From the NCBI GenBank assembly GCA_022729615.1, contig DZAQ01000058.1:1-8104 (forward strand): a stretch of DNA of 8,104 nt, written 5' to 3'. Position 1 is the first letter of the stretch; every line of letters begins with the position of its first letter. The position numbers and the translations under genes were made by a program. This document shows positions 1 to 7,225 of this stretch, one piece after another. The stretch is from Sulfurovum sp. GTDB taxonomy: Bacteria; Campylobacterota; Campylobacteria; Campylobacterales; Sulfurovaceae. Below the pieces are notes generated by a model. The model worked only from the letters and a program-made list of their open reading frames with translations, searched no databases and was not told where the DNA came from.

Positions 1-1131
1 TTAAATAATTTTACTGAATATTTCAAGATGCTTTTTGGCGCTATTTTCCCAGCCAAACTCCTGCACTCTTTGCCATCCTTTTTGGACTATTTCACTGCGC
101 AGTCTGCTGTCGGATGCGATATCTAACATCTTGGCGGCAATATCTGCCGTATCAAGCGGATCGATATAGTATGCCGCCTCTCCTGCTACTTCGGGTATCG
201 AAGTTGTATTGGAGGCGATCACGGGAATTTGAGAGGCAAATCCTTCAAGGATCGGCAAACCAAACCCTTCATACAGGGATGGATAGACCATGGCAAGAGC
301 TGACTGGAGCAGTGCGTAGAGTTCTCTATCGGTGACGCGCGCTAGATAGCGCAGAGTATCGCCTTCTCCGGTTCTTTGCAGCTTTTCTCTCAATCTCTCC
401 TCTCCCCAGCCCTGTTGACCGATGATAAGAAGCGGATGTTTTTGGCGTATTTGCATCGGAAGAGATTCGTGTGCCTCGACAAGTCTGGCTAGATTTTTTC
501 TGGGCTGGATGGTACCTACAAAAATGAAAAAATCTTTTTTGAGTCCAAATTTTTCAAGTATCCGCTCTTTTTCACTCTGGGATATCTGCTCCATATATGC
601 ACGGTTGACCCCCAGCGGTACGACACTGATTTTGTCATCGGGAATATCAAAATAGTACCCAATATCTTTTTTGCTATGCTCGGAGATAGTGATGATATGG
701 TCAGCCCATTGAGATGCCTTTTTGAATGCGCTATTTTTGAACCGTCGCAATCTTTGACTTACGAGTTCGGGATGGATGAGGGGATAAGCATCCATGATAG
801 TTGCCACTACGGGGATATTTTTGAGTTTAGGAATATGGTGATCGGGGGCAAAAAAGAGATCAATCTCCTTTTCGAGTAGAGCCGAACCCTCAAATGGACG
901 ATGTGTAAAGATGCAGAGCGCGGATTGAAGAGCGTAAGGAAGCGGAAGGCGGATTATATCCCCGAGCAGATCACTTCTGTTTTCGGTCCCTTTTGGGTTT
1001 CCGAAGGAGATAGCTTTTTTCGGCTCTTGGCTCCATTGATGCCAAAGATTGTTCGCATAGACGCCGATACCATCCATATGCCCTTGATCGAGCCCCTTTT
1101 CTAGAACAGTTGTACCAAAACCTATTTTCAT
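1..1131 (-). CDS. GT4-family glycosyltransferase (WbaZ/WbpZ-like), putative mannosyl- or rhamnosyltransferase
   Basis: A complete 376-residue retaining GT-B glycosyltransferase that probably adds a mannose-type or 6-deoxyhexose residue from a GDP-sugar to a growing O-antigen or capsule chain at the cytoplasmic membrane face. The N-terminal acceptor domain has GIGVYANNL (21-29) and DAYPLIHP (114-121), the latter resembling the D-IPL-HP motif of WbaZ-type enzymes, then HIITISEHSKKDI (145-157). The C-terminal nucleotide-sugar domain has the phosphate-binding GTIQPRKN (206-213) and the EX7E motif E288-E296 in EGFGLPILE. No signal peptide or membrane segment is seen. The ATG overlaps the stop of the upstream reductase gene by 4 bases (ATGA) and no strong ribosome site precedes it, so translational coupling is likely. 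The stop codon is the first three bases of the window. The family is secure. The sugar is inferred from the neighbouring gmd and rmd-like genes and could be D-mannose instead of D-rhamnose. Confidence 0.9.
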   Translation of the reverse strand: MKIGFGTTVLEKGLDQGHMDGIGVYANNLWHQWSQEPKKAISFGNPKGTENRSDLLGDIIRLPLPYALQSALCIFTHRPFEGSALLEKEIDLFFAPDHHIPKLKNIPVVATIMDAYPLIHPELVSQRLRRFKNSAFKKASQWADHIITISEHSKKDIGYYFDIPDDKISVVPLGVNRAYMEQISQSEKERILEKFGLKKDFFIFVGTIQPRKNLARLVEAHESLPMQIRQKHPLLIIGQQGWGEERLREKLQRTGEGDTLRYLARVTDRELYALLQSALAMVYPSLYEGFGLPILEGFASQIPVIASNTTSIPEVAGEAAYYIDPLDTADIAAKMLDIASDSRLRSEIVQKGWQRVQEFGWENSAKKHLEIFSKII

Positions 1132-2027
1132 TCAGCTGCATCATACATGGCTTGAAGCATTGCAAGAAGCGATTCCCTATTGTCGAGAGAAATGACTGAT
1201 TCGAGTTTTTGTGTAGATCCGGAGAGCGAGTGAATCTCATTTTCTCTGACAAAAAGAGGGTTGACTTTGACCTTGATCTTGTATCCGGCAATCTCCTCCA
1301 TGGCTCGAATCACATCAAAAAGCGCAACAGGATGGTTTGAGGAGAGGTTGAAGATGGTTGATTCTGTATTGCTTAGGAGGAGTTTGTGATAGCACTCAAC
1401 GATATAGTTGACATCATTGAACTCCCGCGCCACATTGAGATTGCCAAGCTCGATCTCCTCTTTGCGCTCTTTGAAATGCGAAACAATTTTTGGGATCAAA
1501 AAGTGCTTTTCTTGACCGACTCCTGTATAGTTGAAAGGACGCACTATGATGATTTTGAGCATATTGAAGTAGTTTGAAGCCATGCACTCCATCGCAAGTT
1601 TGCTGCATCCGTAGTGATTGACAGGATGGGGACACATCTCTTCGTCAAGTACTGCTTTGCCTTGGTTGCCATAGACAGTCGCGCTGCTGGCAAGAAGTAT
1701 CTTTTTGGGGAAGATGTTGTGCGCAACCAATGCTTTGAGGATATTTTCCGTGCCGATGACATTGACATCATAGATGAGTGACGCATTGCTTTCGCCAGGA
1801 AAGGAGATAGCGGCTATATGGATGAGATAGTCCGGCTGCACTTGAGCTATAACGGTATCTATTTGTTCATTTTTGGTGATATCGCACTGAAAATGGTTTT
1901 GATTTTTTGGGGTATCGATGACGGTGCCATAGACATCAAAACCCCGCTGACGGAAATACTCTTCCAGATGAACACCCGTAAATCCGTTAATTCCTGTTAT
2001 GAGGATACGATCGGCATTATTAGACAT
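1128..2027 (-). CDS. rmd: GDP-4-dehydro-6-deoxy-D-mannose reductase-like SDR (GDP-D-rhamnose synthesis)
   Basis: A 299-residue extended short-chain dehydrogenase/reductase. The N-terminal Rossmann motif is TGINGFTG (11-18). The catalytic set is S115 in the SSATVYG segment, then Y139 and K143 in HYGCSK. RPFNYTGVGQ (163-172) and REFNDVNYIV (201-210) are the usual substrate-domain signatures, the latter like the R-F-DV stretch of Rmd. Length fits Rmd (about 300 residues). Its likely role is NAD(P)H reduction of the Gmd product at C4 to give GDP-D-rhamnose. It lacks the distinctive N-terminus of Fcl/WcaG, so GDP-L-fucose is less likely; GDP-6-deoxy-D-talose is a remaining alternative because the stereochemistry cannot be read from sequence. 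The ATG overlaps the upstream glycosyltransferase by 8 bases and the stop overlaps the next gene by 4. Only A-rich sequence with a weak GAG precedes the start, so coupling is probable. Confidence 0.82.
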   Translation of the reverse strand: MSNNADRILITGINGFTGVHLEEYFRQRGFDVYGTVIDTPKNQNHFQCDITKNEQIDTVIAQVQPDYLIHIAAISFPGESNASLIYDVNVIGTENILKALVAHNIFPKKILLASSATVYGNQGKAVLDEEMCPHPVNHYGCSKLAMECMASNYFNMLKIIIVRPFNYTGVGQEKHFLIPKIVSHFKERKEEIELGNLNVAREFNDVNYIVECYHKLLLSNTESTIFNLSSNHPVALFDVIRAMEEIAGYKIKVKVNPLFVRENEIHSLSGSTQKLESVISLDNRESLLAMLQAMYDAAE

Positions 2028-3357
2028 TTTTTACTCTTTTTTCTTGAGATAGTATCACTAATTTTCCTAAAAGCTCTTGAGCGCTTTTATCCCAAGTAGC
2101 AAGTGAGACTTGGTTTGTATCGACAGATTTCAGCGCTCTTTTGTGATTTTCTATTTCAGATATCAACTCTACAAGAGCGTCACTCTCAGTGATATCAAAA
2201 TACTCAACCATACTCTTTCCTACCTCTTTGTGGATAGGGATATCACTTGCTAGAACCGGCAATCCATTGTGGAGCGCTTCAATGATGGGCAATCCATACC
2301 CTTCGACATAGGATGCAAAAAGAAGCGCTTTGGAGTGGTTGTAGCAGTAGCGCAACTCTGCATCGCTCAAGTCGCTCCATGCCCACAACCGCTCTCCATA
2401 GGCTTCATTTTGACATATCTCTTCCAAAAGTTCTTCGGTTTTCCATCCGACTCGACCGATGATAAGCCAACCGGCATCGATATTTGCACCCCACAATTTC
2501 TTAAATGTTTCAAAGATATATCGGTGATTTTTTCTAGGTTCGATCGTAGAAACCGTGAGATAGATCGAAGGATGTTCTTTGAAGAGAGTGACCAAAGAGG
2601 GTCGAATATCCTCTTTGACATTTTTATCCTTCCCAAAATCGGCTCCAAGCGAAAAAGAGTCAAAGACATATTTCGAACTGTCTGCGCCGCTCATTTCAAA
2701 AAAATCGATAAGACCATTTTTGACTGTTTGTGAAATCGCGATATACCCATCGAAAAAATCAAGTGACCTGAGATGCCATGCTCTAAAGTAGCGCTCCATC
2801 GTATCATCACAAAACTGTGGATGTGTCAGCGGGATAAGGTCATAGACGATGCCGACGATCGTGACTCCCTTTTTCTTCGCATAGGCGATACTCGACCAAA
2901 CATGCAGATGCCAGCTTGAGTCAAGCATAAGCAAAATATCCTCTTCGTAAAGAGTTTCATTGACAAAAAATGAGGAGAGATAGAGGCGGATTTTGCGCTC
3001 AACTCTTTGGAGGAGATTGATCCATTTTGAGTGTTGACGAAAAGAGGTAATTTCATCCTTGCTCAACCGAATGAGTGAGCCATTGACAAGCGCGACGGGC
3101 ACAAGCTCGATCGCGTTTTGCTGCGTATGCTTCTCGAGATTTTCAACGATATTGCGCACAACTCTTTGGATACCGGTATTGATATTGGTGCTATAGATGT
3201 AGGTGCAGTCAACAAGTAGTTTTTGCGGCATGGCGGTCGGTCGGGGATTTTTGGTTTGGTCTCTAAGAGCGAGAACCGCAGCGCTTCCTATTTTGGCAAA
3301 AATAGCATCAAGAAACCGAAGCGCCTCTTTGAGTTTCCGGAGCGCGAGGTGCAGCAA
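2020..3357 (-). CDS. GT-B glycosyltransferase (GT4-like) with N-terminal extension
   Basis: A 445-residue retaining glycosyltransferase, expected to act in the cytoplasm or peripherally on the membrane in assembling the same glycan. After a 42-residue extension rich in Leu, Lys and Arg, the catalytic part begins near MPQKLLVDCTYIY (43-55). It has TGIQRVVR (61-68), YDLIPLTHP (172-180), TVSTIEPRKN (268-277, with the phosphate-binding RK pair) and the EX7E motif E352-E360 in EGYGLPIIE. The reading frame opens with TTG at 3357, 10 bases after the gmd stop, with purine-rich AGAGAG 6 bases upstream. The alternative ATG at 3231 (residue 43) has no visible ribosome site and would leave a 136-base gap in a tightly packed operon, so I prefer TTG. 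Similar enzymes often carry a basic amphipathic segment here, which could aid membrane contact. Donor and acceptor are unknown; GDP-D-rhamnose is the contextual guess. It shares the fold and motifs but not close sequence with the GT at 1-1131. Confidence 0.88.
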   Translation of the reverse strand: MLHLALRKLKEALRFLDAIFAKIGSAAVLALRDQTKNPRPTAMPQKLLVDCTYIYSTNINTGIQRVVRNIVENLEKHTQQNAIELVPVALVNGSLIRLSKDEITSFRQHSKWINLLQRVERKIRLYLSSFFVNETLYEEDILLMLDSSWHLHVWSSIAYAKKKGVTIVGIVYDLIPLTHPQFCDDTMERYFRAWHLRSLDFFDGYIAISQTVKNGLIDFFEMSGADSSKYVFDSFSLGADFGKDKNVKEDIRPSLVTLFKEHPSIYLTVSTIEPRKNHRYIFETFKKLWGANIDAGWLIIGRVGWKTEELLEEICQNEAYGERLWAWSDLSDAELRYCYNHSKALLFASYVEGYGLPIIEALHNGLPVLASDIPIHKEVGKSMVEYFDITESDALVELISEIENHKRALKSVDTNQVSLATWDKSAQELLGKLVILSQEKRVKNV

Positions 3358-3363
3358 CTCTAA

Positions 3364-3369
3364 CTCTCT
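3364..3369 (-). promoter_or_regulatory. Weak ribosome binding site supporting the TTG start
   Basis: On the minus strand AGAGAG lies 6 bases before the TTG at 3357-3355 and overlaps the gmd stop codon (3370-3368). The match to anti-Shine-Dalgarno is partial, but it is better than the GC-rich, purine-poor sequence before the alternative ATG at 3231. This decides the start chosen for the downstream glycosyltransferase and implies coupling to gmd translation. Confidence 0.4.
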
Positions 3370-4402
3370 AAAACGAGAATCCGTTTCGATTGCGTCTCAA
3401 GTCAGCCTCAACCATCATTTTGCAAAGCTCTTCAAGGGTTGTTTTCGCTTCCCAGCCAAGTTCGTCTTTGGCTTTTTGGGGATCGCCGATGAGCAGATCG
3501 ACCTCGGCAGGTCTGTAGAATTTCGGATTTATTCTAAGAACAACTTTGCCGGTAGCTCTCTCTTTGGCAATCTCATTCTCTTTTTCGCCCTCAAATTCTA
3601 TCTCAATACCGGCAGCTTTGAATGCCATCGCGACAAAATCTCGGACAGTCTCTGTGCGATTGGTCGCCAAAACATAGGTATCAGGCTTCTCTGCTTGAAG
3701 CATGAGATACATCCCTTCGATATAATCTTTGGCATAACCCCAGTCGCGTTTTGCATCGAGGTTACCCAGCTCAAGAAGATCCAGTTTACCAAGCTTGATC
3801 TTGGCCACGCTATCGGTGATTTTGCGTGTGACAAACTCTTGACCCCTGAGAGGCGATTCGTGGTTGAAGAGGATACCGCTACACCCGAAAATATCATAGG
3901 ATTCACGATAGTTGATCACCATCCAGTGCGCATAGAGCTTGGCGACACCATATGGGCTTCTTGGATAGAAGGGTGTCTTTTCTGTTTGGGGTATCTGCTG
4001 CACCTCGCCGAACATCTCTGAGGTGCTTGCTTGGTAGAATCGAATTTTTGGATTGACGATACGGATAGCTTCAAGCAGATGCACAGCGCCAAGTCCTGTG
4101 ATATGCGCCGTAGCGAGCGGCTGCTCGAAGGAGACTCCTACAAAGCTCTGCGCTGCTAGATTGTATATCTCATCGGGCTGAATTTGCATCACCATTCGGA
4201 TTGTATTTGATTGGTCGGTCAAGTCATACTCGACGAGATGAAGATGGGGGTGTTTTTCGATACCAAGCTCTTCGATACGCCAAAAATTGACAGACGCGGT
4301 ACGGCGATAGGTACCATACACTTCATACCCTTTTTCAAGAAGAAGCTCAGCCAAATAGGCTGCATCTTGTCCGCTAATACCGGTAACTATTGCTTTTTTC
4401 AT
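3368..4402 (-). CDS. gmd: GDP-mannose 4,6-dehydratase
   Basis: A 344-residue enzyme, typical in length, that converts GDP-D-mannose to GDP-4-keto-6-deoxy-D-mannose in the cytoplasm using tightly bound NADP, the first committed step to GDP-6-deoxyhexoses. The start MKKAIVTGISGQDAAYLAE is close to the Gmd consensus, with the Rossmann motif TGISGQD (7-13). The active site has QASTSEMFG (124-132, containing the catalytic Thr127 and Glu129) and the YxxxK pair Y151/K155 in SPYGVAK. ILFNHESPLRG (177-187) and ATNRTETVRDF (246-256) are family hallmarks. The ATG at 4402 is well placed; AAAGG lies about 12 bases upstream, a rather long spacing. It is the first gene of the glycan block, after an 86-base gap with its own promoter-like box. 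The neighbouring rmd-like gene suggests the product flows to GDP-D-rhamnose. Confidence 0.96.
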   Translation of the reverse strand: MKKAIVTGISGQDAAYLAELLLEKGYEVYGTYRRTASVNFWRIEELGIEKHPHLHLVEYDLTDQSNTIRMVMQIQPDEIYNLAAQSFVGVSFEQPLATAHITGLGAVHLLEAIRIVNPKIRFYQASTSEMFGEVQQIPQTEKTPFYPRSPYGVAKLYAHWMVINYRESYDIFGCSGILFNHESPLRGQEFVTRKITDSVAKIKLGKLDLLELGNLDAKRDWGYAKDYIEGMYLMLQAEKPDTYVLATNRTETVRDFVAMAFKAAGIEIEFEGEKENEIAKERATGKVVLRINPKFYRPAEVDLLIGDPQKAKDELGWEAKTTLEELCKMMVEADLRRNRNGFSF

Positions 4403-4436
4403 CAGTAAAAAATACCTTTGTAGGAGTTATGTAGAT

Positions 4437-4451
4437 TGAGAATGATTATAT
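4437..4451. promoter_or_regulatory. Fur-box-like 7-1-7 element over the gmd promoter
   Basis: The plus-strand sequence TGAGAATGATTATAT matches the 7-1-7 Fur consensus TGATAATNATTATCA at 12 of the 14 defined positions if the third-last and earlier bases are counted leniently, and at 11 of 14 by strict count (mismatches at positions 4, 14 and 15). It overlaps the TATAAT box of the putative gmd promoter, where a bound repressor would block RNA polymerase. The half-sites are only partly symmetric (4 of 7) and AT-rich DNA yields such matches by chance, so this is a candidate only. Confidence 0.3.
4445..4450 (-). promoter_or_regulatory. Putative -10 box of a promoter for gmd and the glycan genes
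   Basis: A perfect TATAAT lies on the minus strand 42 bases before the gmd ATG, preceded by T-rich CTCTTTT. No convincing TTGACA is present; the hexamer at -35 spacing reads GGATTT. Campylobacterota sigma-70 promoters generally depend on the -10 box and upstream T-rich sequence rather than a -35 box, so this is plausible. Transcription would begin near 4438, giving a leader of about 36 bases. It would separate expression of the glycan block from frdCAB. Confidence 0.5.
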
Positions 4452-4480
4452 CCAAAAGAGACTTATTAAATCCCTTTTGA
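4452..4480 (-). terminator. Imperfect hairpin after frdB, possible weak terminator
   Basis: On the minus-strand transcript the arm at 4480-4471 (UCAAAAGGGA) can pair with the arm at 4461-4452 (UCUCUUUUGG) around a 9-base loop, giving ten pairs of which two are G-U. It starts 8 bases after the frdB stop. The descending arm is U-rich, but no U-tract follows; the next bases are the GATATAAT of the putative gmd promoter. It may be a leaky terminator, an mRNA 3'-end stabiliser, or chance. Confidence 0.35.
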
Positions 4481-4488
4481 CGCTTCTC

Positions 4489-5232
4489 TTAGCCTTTGAG
4501 TCCTGTTCTGAGCATCATACGGCGCAGATAGGCTATTTTGCTTTGCAGCGGGAGGCTTTTGGGGCAGACATCTTCACATCCAAGGAGTGTCATGCATCCA
4601 AAAACGCCATTCTCGTCTCCGATAAGCTCATAATACTCCTCATCGGTTCGTTTGTCTCTTGGGTCCAGATGGTAGCGAGCTATTTTGTTGAGTCCGACTG
4701 CTCCGACAAAATCGGGTTTCATCTGGATAGTCCCGCATCCGGCGACACAGCATCCGCACTCGATACAGCGATCAAGCTCATATATCTCATCGGCAAGTTC
4801 AGGCTCCATCCGCTCTTCGAGTTTGTTGATGTTGAGCTCTTGCTCTTTATCGTGTATCCAAGTCTCCAGCCGTTTGTTGAGTCCTTGCATCCAAGCGCCG
4901 CTATTGATGGAGAGGTCACCGATGAGCTCAAAGAGAGGAAGGGGGGCGAGCGTGATATCTTCATCCAATTTTTTGGTGAGTGTTCTGCACGCGAGTGTCG
5001 GTCTGCCGTTGACTAGCATGGCGCAGCTTCCGCAGATACCGGCACGGCAAACAAAGTCAAACTTGAGTGAATTGTCAAGATGCTCCCGAATCTCACCCAA
5101 TACGATGTAGAGTGTCATACCGTCCGCCTCTTCTACCTCAAAGGTCTCCATGTGTGGAAAATCGTTTGGATTGTGCGGGTCAAAGCGAAGCACATGTATC
5201 TTGAGGATTCTTGGTTTTTCTAGTTCACTCAT
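4489..5232 (-). CDS. frdB: Fumarate reductase iron-sulfur subunit FrdB
   Basis: The 247-residue electron-transfer subunit of quinol:fumarate reductase, located on the cytoplasmic face between FrdC haem and FrdA FAD. The N-terminal plant-ferredoxin-like domain binds [2Fe-2S] through C62, C67, C70 and C82 (CRAGICGSC, then ACRT). The C-terminal domain has C156, C159, C162 plus C223 for [4Fe-4S], and C166, C213, C219 for [3Fe-4S]. Every ligand is exactly five residues later than the Wolinella succinogenes positions as I recall them, so all three clusters should be intact. C161 is an extra cysteine in CIECGCC, usual in this family. The ATG overlaps the frdA end by 8 bases, with AGGAGA 5 bases upstream. 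The stop at 4491-4489 ends the frd operon. I find nothing unusual in the protein. Confidence 0.97.
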   Translation of the reverse strand: MSELEKPRILKIHVLRFDPHNPNDFPHMETFEVEEADGMTLYIVLGEIREHLDNSLKFDFVCRAGICGSCAMLVNGRPTLACRTLTKKLDEDITLAPLPLFELIGDLSINSGAWMQGLNKRLETWIHDKEQELNINKLEERMEPELADEIYELDRCIECGCCVAGCGTIQMKPDFVGAVGLNKIARYHLDPRDKRTDEEYYELIGDENGVFGCMTLLGCEDVCPKSLPLQSKIAYLRRMMLRTGLKG

Positions 5233-7216
5233 GAATATCTCCTAGCCGTTCATTGAATTTTTGATATTTTTTAGGCAGTTTTTTGAGAAAGGGCATCAAG
5301 GCATTTTGTACCTCATGGCGAGAAGCCCCCTCTTTTTCAAGTTTCTCTTTGATGAGATCGACCATCTGCTGGCGTACTTTTGTCTCCGGATGATGGATGG
5401 TCAAATCCTTGCCATAGCCGCGAAATCCCGGCGGCAGTTCCATATTTGAGATGGGGATATCTTCGTAGCTGACAGTCGGCAGCGTCTGATTCTCGTCCGG
5501 CCAAGCGGTGATCGTCCTTTTGAGCCAGTTGGCATCATCTCTCTCGGGATAATCCTCTCTTGAGTGCGCTCCTCGGCTCTCGGTTCTGAGAAGTGCGCCA
5601 TAGGCTACAGTGAGGGCAACTTTCAGCATCTTCTGTGTTCTGTATGCGTTCACGAGAGCAGGGTTGGCTGCACGGCTTTTGGACCTGAAAACCTCAATAT
5701 TTTTTGAGCGTATGTAGAGCTCTTCAAGTTCGGTAACAGCCTCTTGCAGGTCATCGCCGTTTCTGAAAATACCTACTTTCTCCATCATTATTTTTTCCAT
5801 TGCGCGGCGAAGCACATAGGCGTCTTCTCCGTTTTTCTTGGTCAGAAGCGCTTCAATTTTCTCTTTTTCTCTCTTGAGAAATTTCTCTATAGTAGCGCTC
5901 TGCACATTGACCGAGCTCTCGGCTTTGTCGCAAAAATCAGAGATATATTCCGCCACAAGCATACCCGCGACCACTGTTTCGCTCACTGAGTTGCCGCCGA
6001 GTCTATTGAATCCATGCATATCCCAGCAGGCAGCCTCACCACAGGAGTAGAGTCCTTTGAGCGTCTGTGACTCGCCTTGATAGGTAGTACGGATGCCTCC
6101 CATAGAGTAGTGCTGTGTCGGACGGACAGGGATCCACTCCTCCGCAGGATCGATCCCCAAGAAGTTTTCGCAAATCTCTTTGACCTCTCGGAGATTTTTT
6201 TCTATATGCTTGCGTCCCAAGATGGTGATATCGAGCCACAGATGATCGCCATAGCGAGAGGAGACCCCTTTGCCTTTGCGCATATGCTCGGTCATCCTGC
6301 GACTGACAACATCTCTGGAAGCTAACTCTTTTTTGTCCGGCTCATAATCGGGCATAAATCTATATCCATCTTTGTCCAAAAGCAGACCGCCATCTCCCCG
6401 GCACCCTTCCGTCGTCAATATCCCGACAGGCACGATCGCAGTGGGGTGAAACTGTATCGCTTCCATATTTCCAAGTGTCGCGACACCTGTCTCTAGCGCG
6501 ATGGCTTGACCTATCCCCTGACAAATGATCGCATTGGTGGAGACGGAGTAGATCCTTCCATATCCTCCGGTAGCTATGGTGGTTGCTTTGGCTACATAGG
6601 CGACAAGCTCTCCATTCATAAGATTTCTAGCGATTGCACCATAACAGCGTCCATTCTCATGGATGAGGGCGATCGCCTCGAGCCTTTCGTGGATCTCGAT
6701 ATTTTTCTCGTGCGCCTTGTTGTCCATAGCATAAAGCATACTGTGTCCGGTACCATCTGAAGTGTAGCAGGTACGCCATTTTTTCGTTCCGCCGAAATCT
6801 CTCGCAGTGATAAGCCCATGCGCCTCATCTTTTTCAGTGATCGTCTCTTTTTTGGCATTGATGATCACCGTATGGTCGCCGCGAGCGACTCTGCTCCAAG
6901 GCACTCCCCATGCCGCTAGTTCACGGATCGCCTTGGGAGCACAGTGGGTGAACATCCGAGCCACCTCTTGATCAGCTCCCCAGTCGCTCCCTTTGATGGT
7001 ATCCAAAAAGTGCACATCCTCATTGTCGCCTTCGCCCATAGCGCAGTTGGCGAGGCTGGCTTGCATTCCGCCTTGCGCAGCAGACGAGTGTGATCTCTTG
7101 GGTGGAATGAGTGTCAAAACAATAGTATCATGCCCTCGGTCTTTGACGCCGGTTGCTACCCGCAGACCAGCCAATCCCCCGCCAATGATGAGTACATCGG
7201 TATAGATTATTTTCAT
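5225..7216 (-). CDS. frdA: Fumarate reductase flavoprotein subunit FrdA
   Basis: The 663-residue catalytic subunit, which reduces fumarate to succinate on a covalently bound FAD in the cytoplasm. The N-terminal dinucleotide fold has IIGGGLAGLRVA (10-21). H43 in RSHSSAAQGG is the expected histidyl-FAD linkage site. Active-site residues are H257 (QFHPT), R301 (SRDVVSRR, the catalytic proton-shuttling Arg) and H369 (TQHYSMGG), which fall at the same numbers as in Wolinella FrdA as I recall it, with R405 in HGFNRLGGNS. The helical and C-terminal domains follow, including the YRTQKML and RTESRGAHSREDYPERDD segments (525-561) and a lysine-rich tail. Length is close to Wolinella FrdA (about 656) and longer than E. 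coli FrdA (about 600). The ATG has AGGA 7 bases upstream, overlapping the frdC stop. It lies 9 bases after frdC and overlaps frdB by 8, consistent with stoichiometric co-expression. Succinate dehydrogenase is the main alternative name; gene order and FrdC type favour fumarate reductase. Confidence 0.97.
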   Translation of the reverse strand: MKIIYTDVLIIGGGLAGLRVATGVKDRGHDTIVLTLIPPKRSHSSAAQGGMQASLANCAMGEGDNEDVHFLDTIKGSDWGADQEVARMFTHCAPKAIRELAAWGVPWSRVARGDHTVIINAKKETITEKDEAHGLITARDFGGTKKWRTCYTSDGTGHSMLYAMDNKAHEKNIEIHERLEAIALIHENGRCYGAIARNLMNGELVAYVAKATTIATGGYGRIYSVSTNAIICQGIGQAIALETGVATLGNMEAIQFHPTAIVPVGILTTEGCRGDGGLLLDKDGYRFMPDYEPDKKELASRDVVSRRMTEHMRKGKGVSSRYGDHLWLDITILGRKHIEKNLREVKEICENFLGIDPAEEWIPVRPTQHYSMGGIRTTYQGESQTLKGLYSCGEAACWDMHGFNRLGGNSVSETVVAGMLVAEYISDFCDKAESSVNVQSATIEKFLKREKEKIEALLTKKNGEDAYVLRRAMEKIMMEKVGIFRNGDDLQEAVTELEELYIRSKNIEVFRSKSRAANPALVNAYRTQKMLKVALTVAYGALLRTESRGAHSREDYPERDDANWLKRTITAWPDENQTLPTVSYEDIPISNMELPPGFRGYGKDLTIHHPETKVRQQMVDLIKEKLEKEGASRHEVQNALMPFLKKLPKKYQKFNERLGDIHE

Positions 7217-7225
7217 GGTGTAGTC

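Noticed and set aside
1128..2027. GDP-L-fucose synthase (Fcl/WcaG) as identity of the SDR next to gmd
   Set aside because: The N-terminus and length do not match Fcl, which is longer and begins with a distinctive G-x-x-GMVG motif; the RPFNYTG and REFNDV stretches fit Rmd-like enzymes better.
3203..4021. Open frame of 272 codons on the plus strand antisense to gmd and the upstream end of the 445-residue glycosyltransferase
   Set aside because: It lies wholly opposite two well-supported genes, spans their junction, and its translation shows no recognisable domain; it is a shadow frame.
4477..5016. Open frame of 179 codons on the plus strand antisense to frdB
   Set aside because: It is the complement of strongly conserved FrdB cysteine motifs, has no domain of its own and no convincing ribosome site.
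5225..7216. FrdA as succinate dehydrogenase (SdhA) or L-aspartate oxidase (NadB)
   Set aside because: Length, the adjoining dihaem cytochrome b and the three-cluster iron-sulfur subunit in C-A-B order match campylobacterote fumarate reductase; NadB is shorter and has no such partners.
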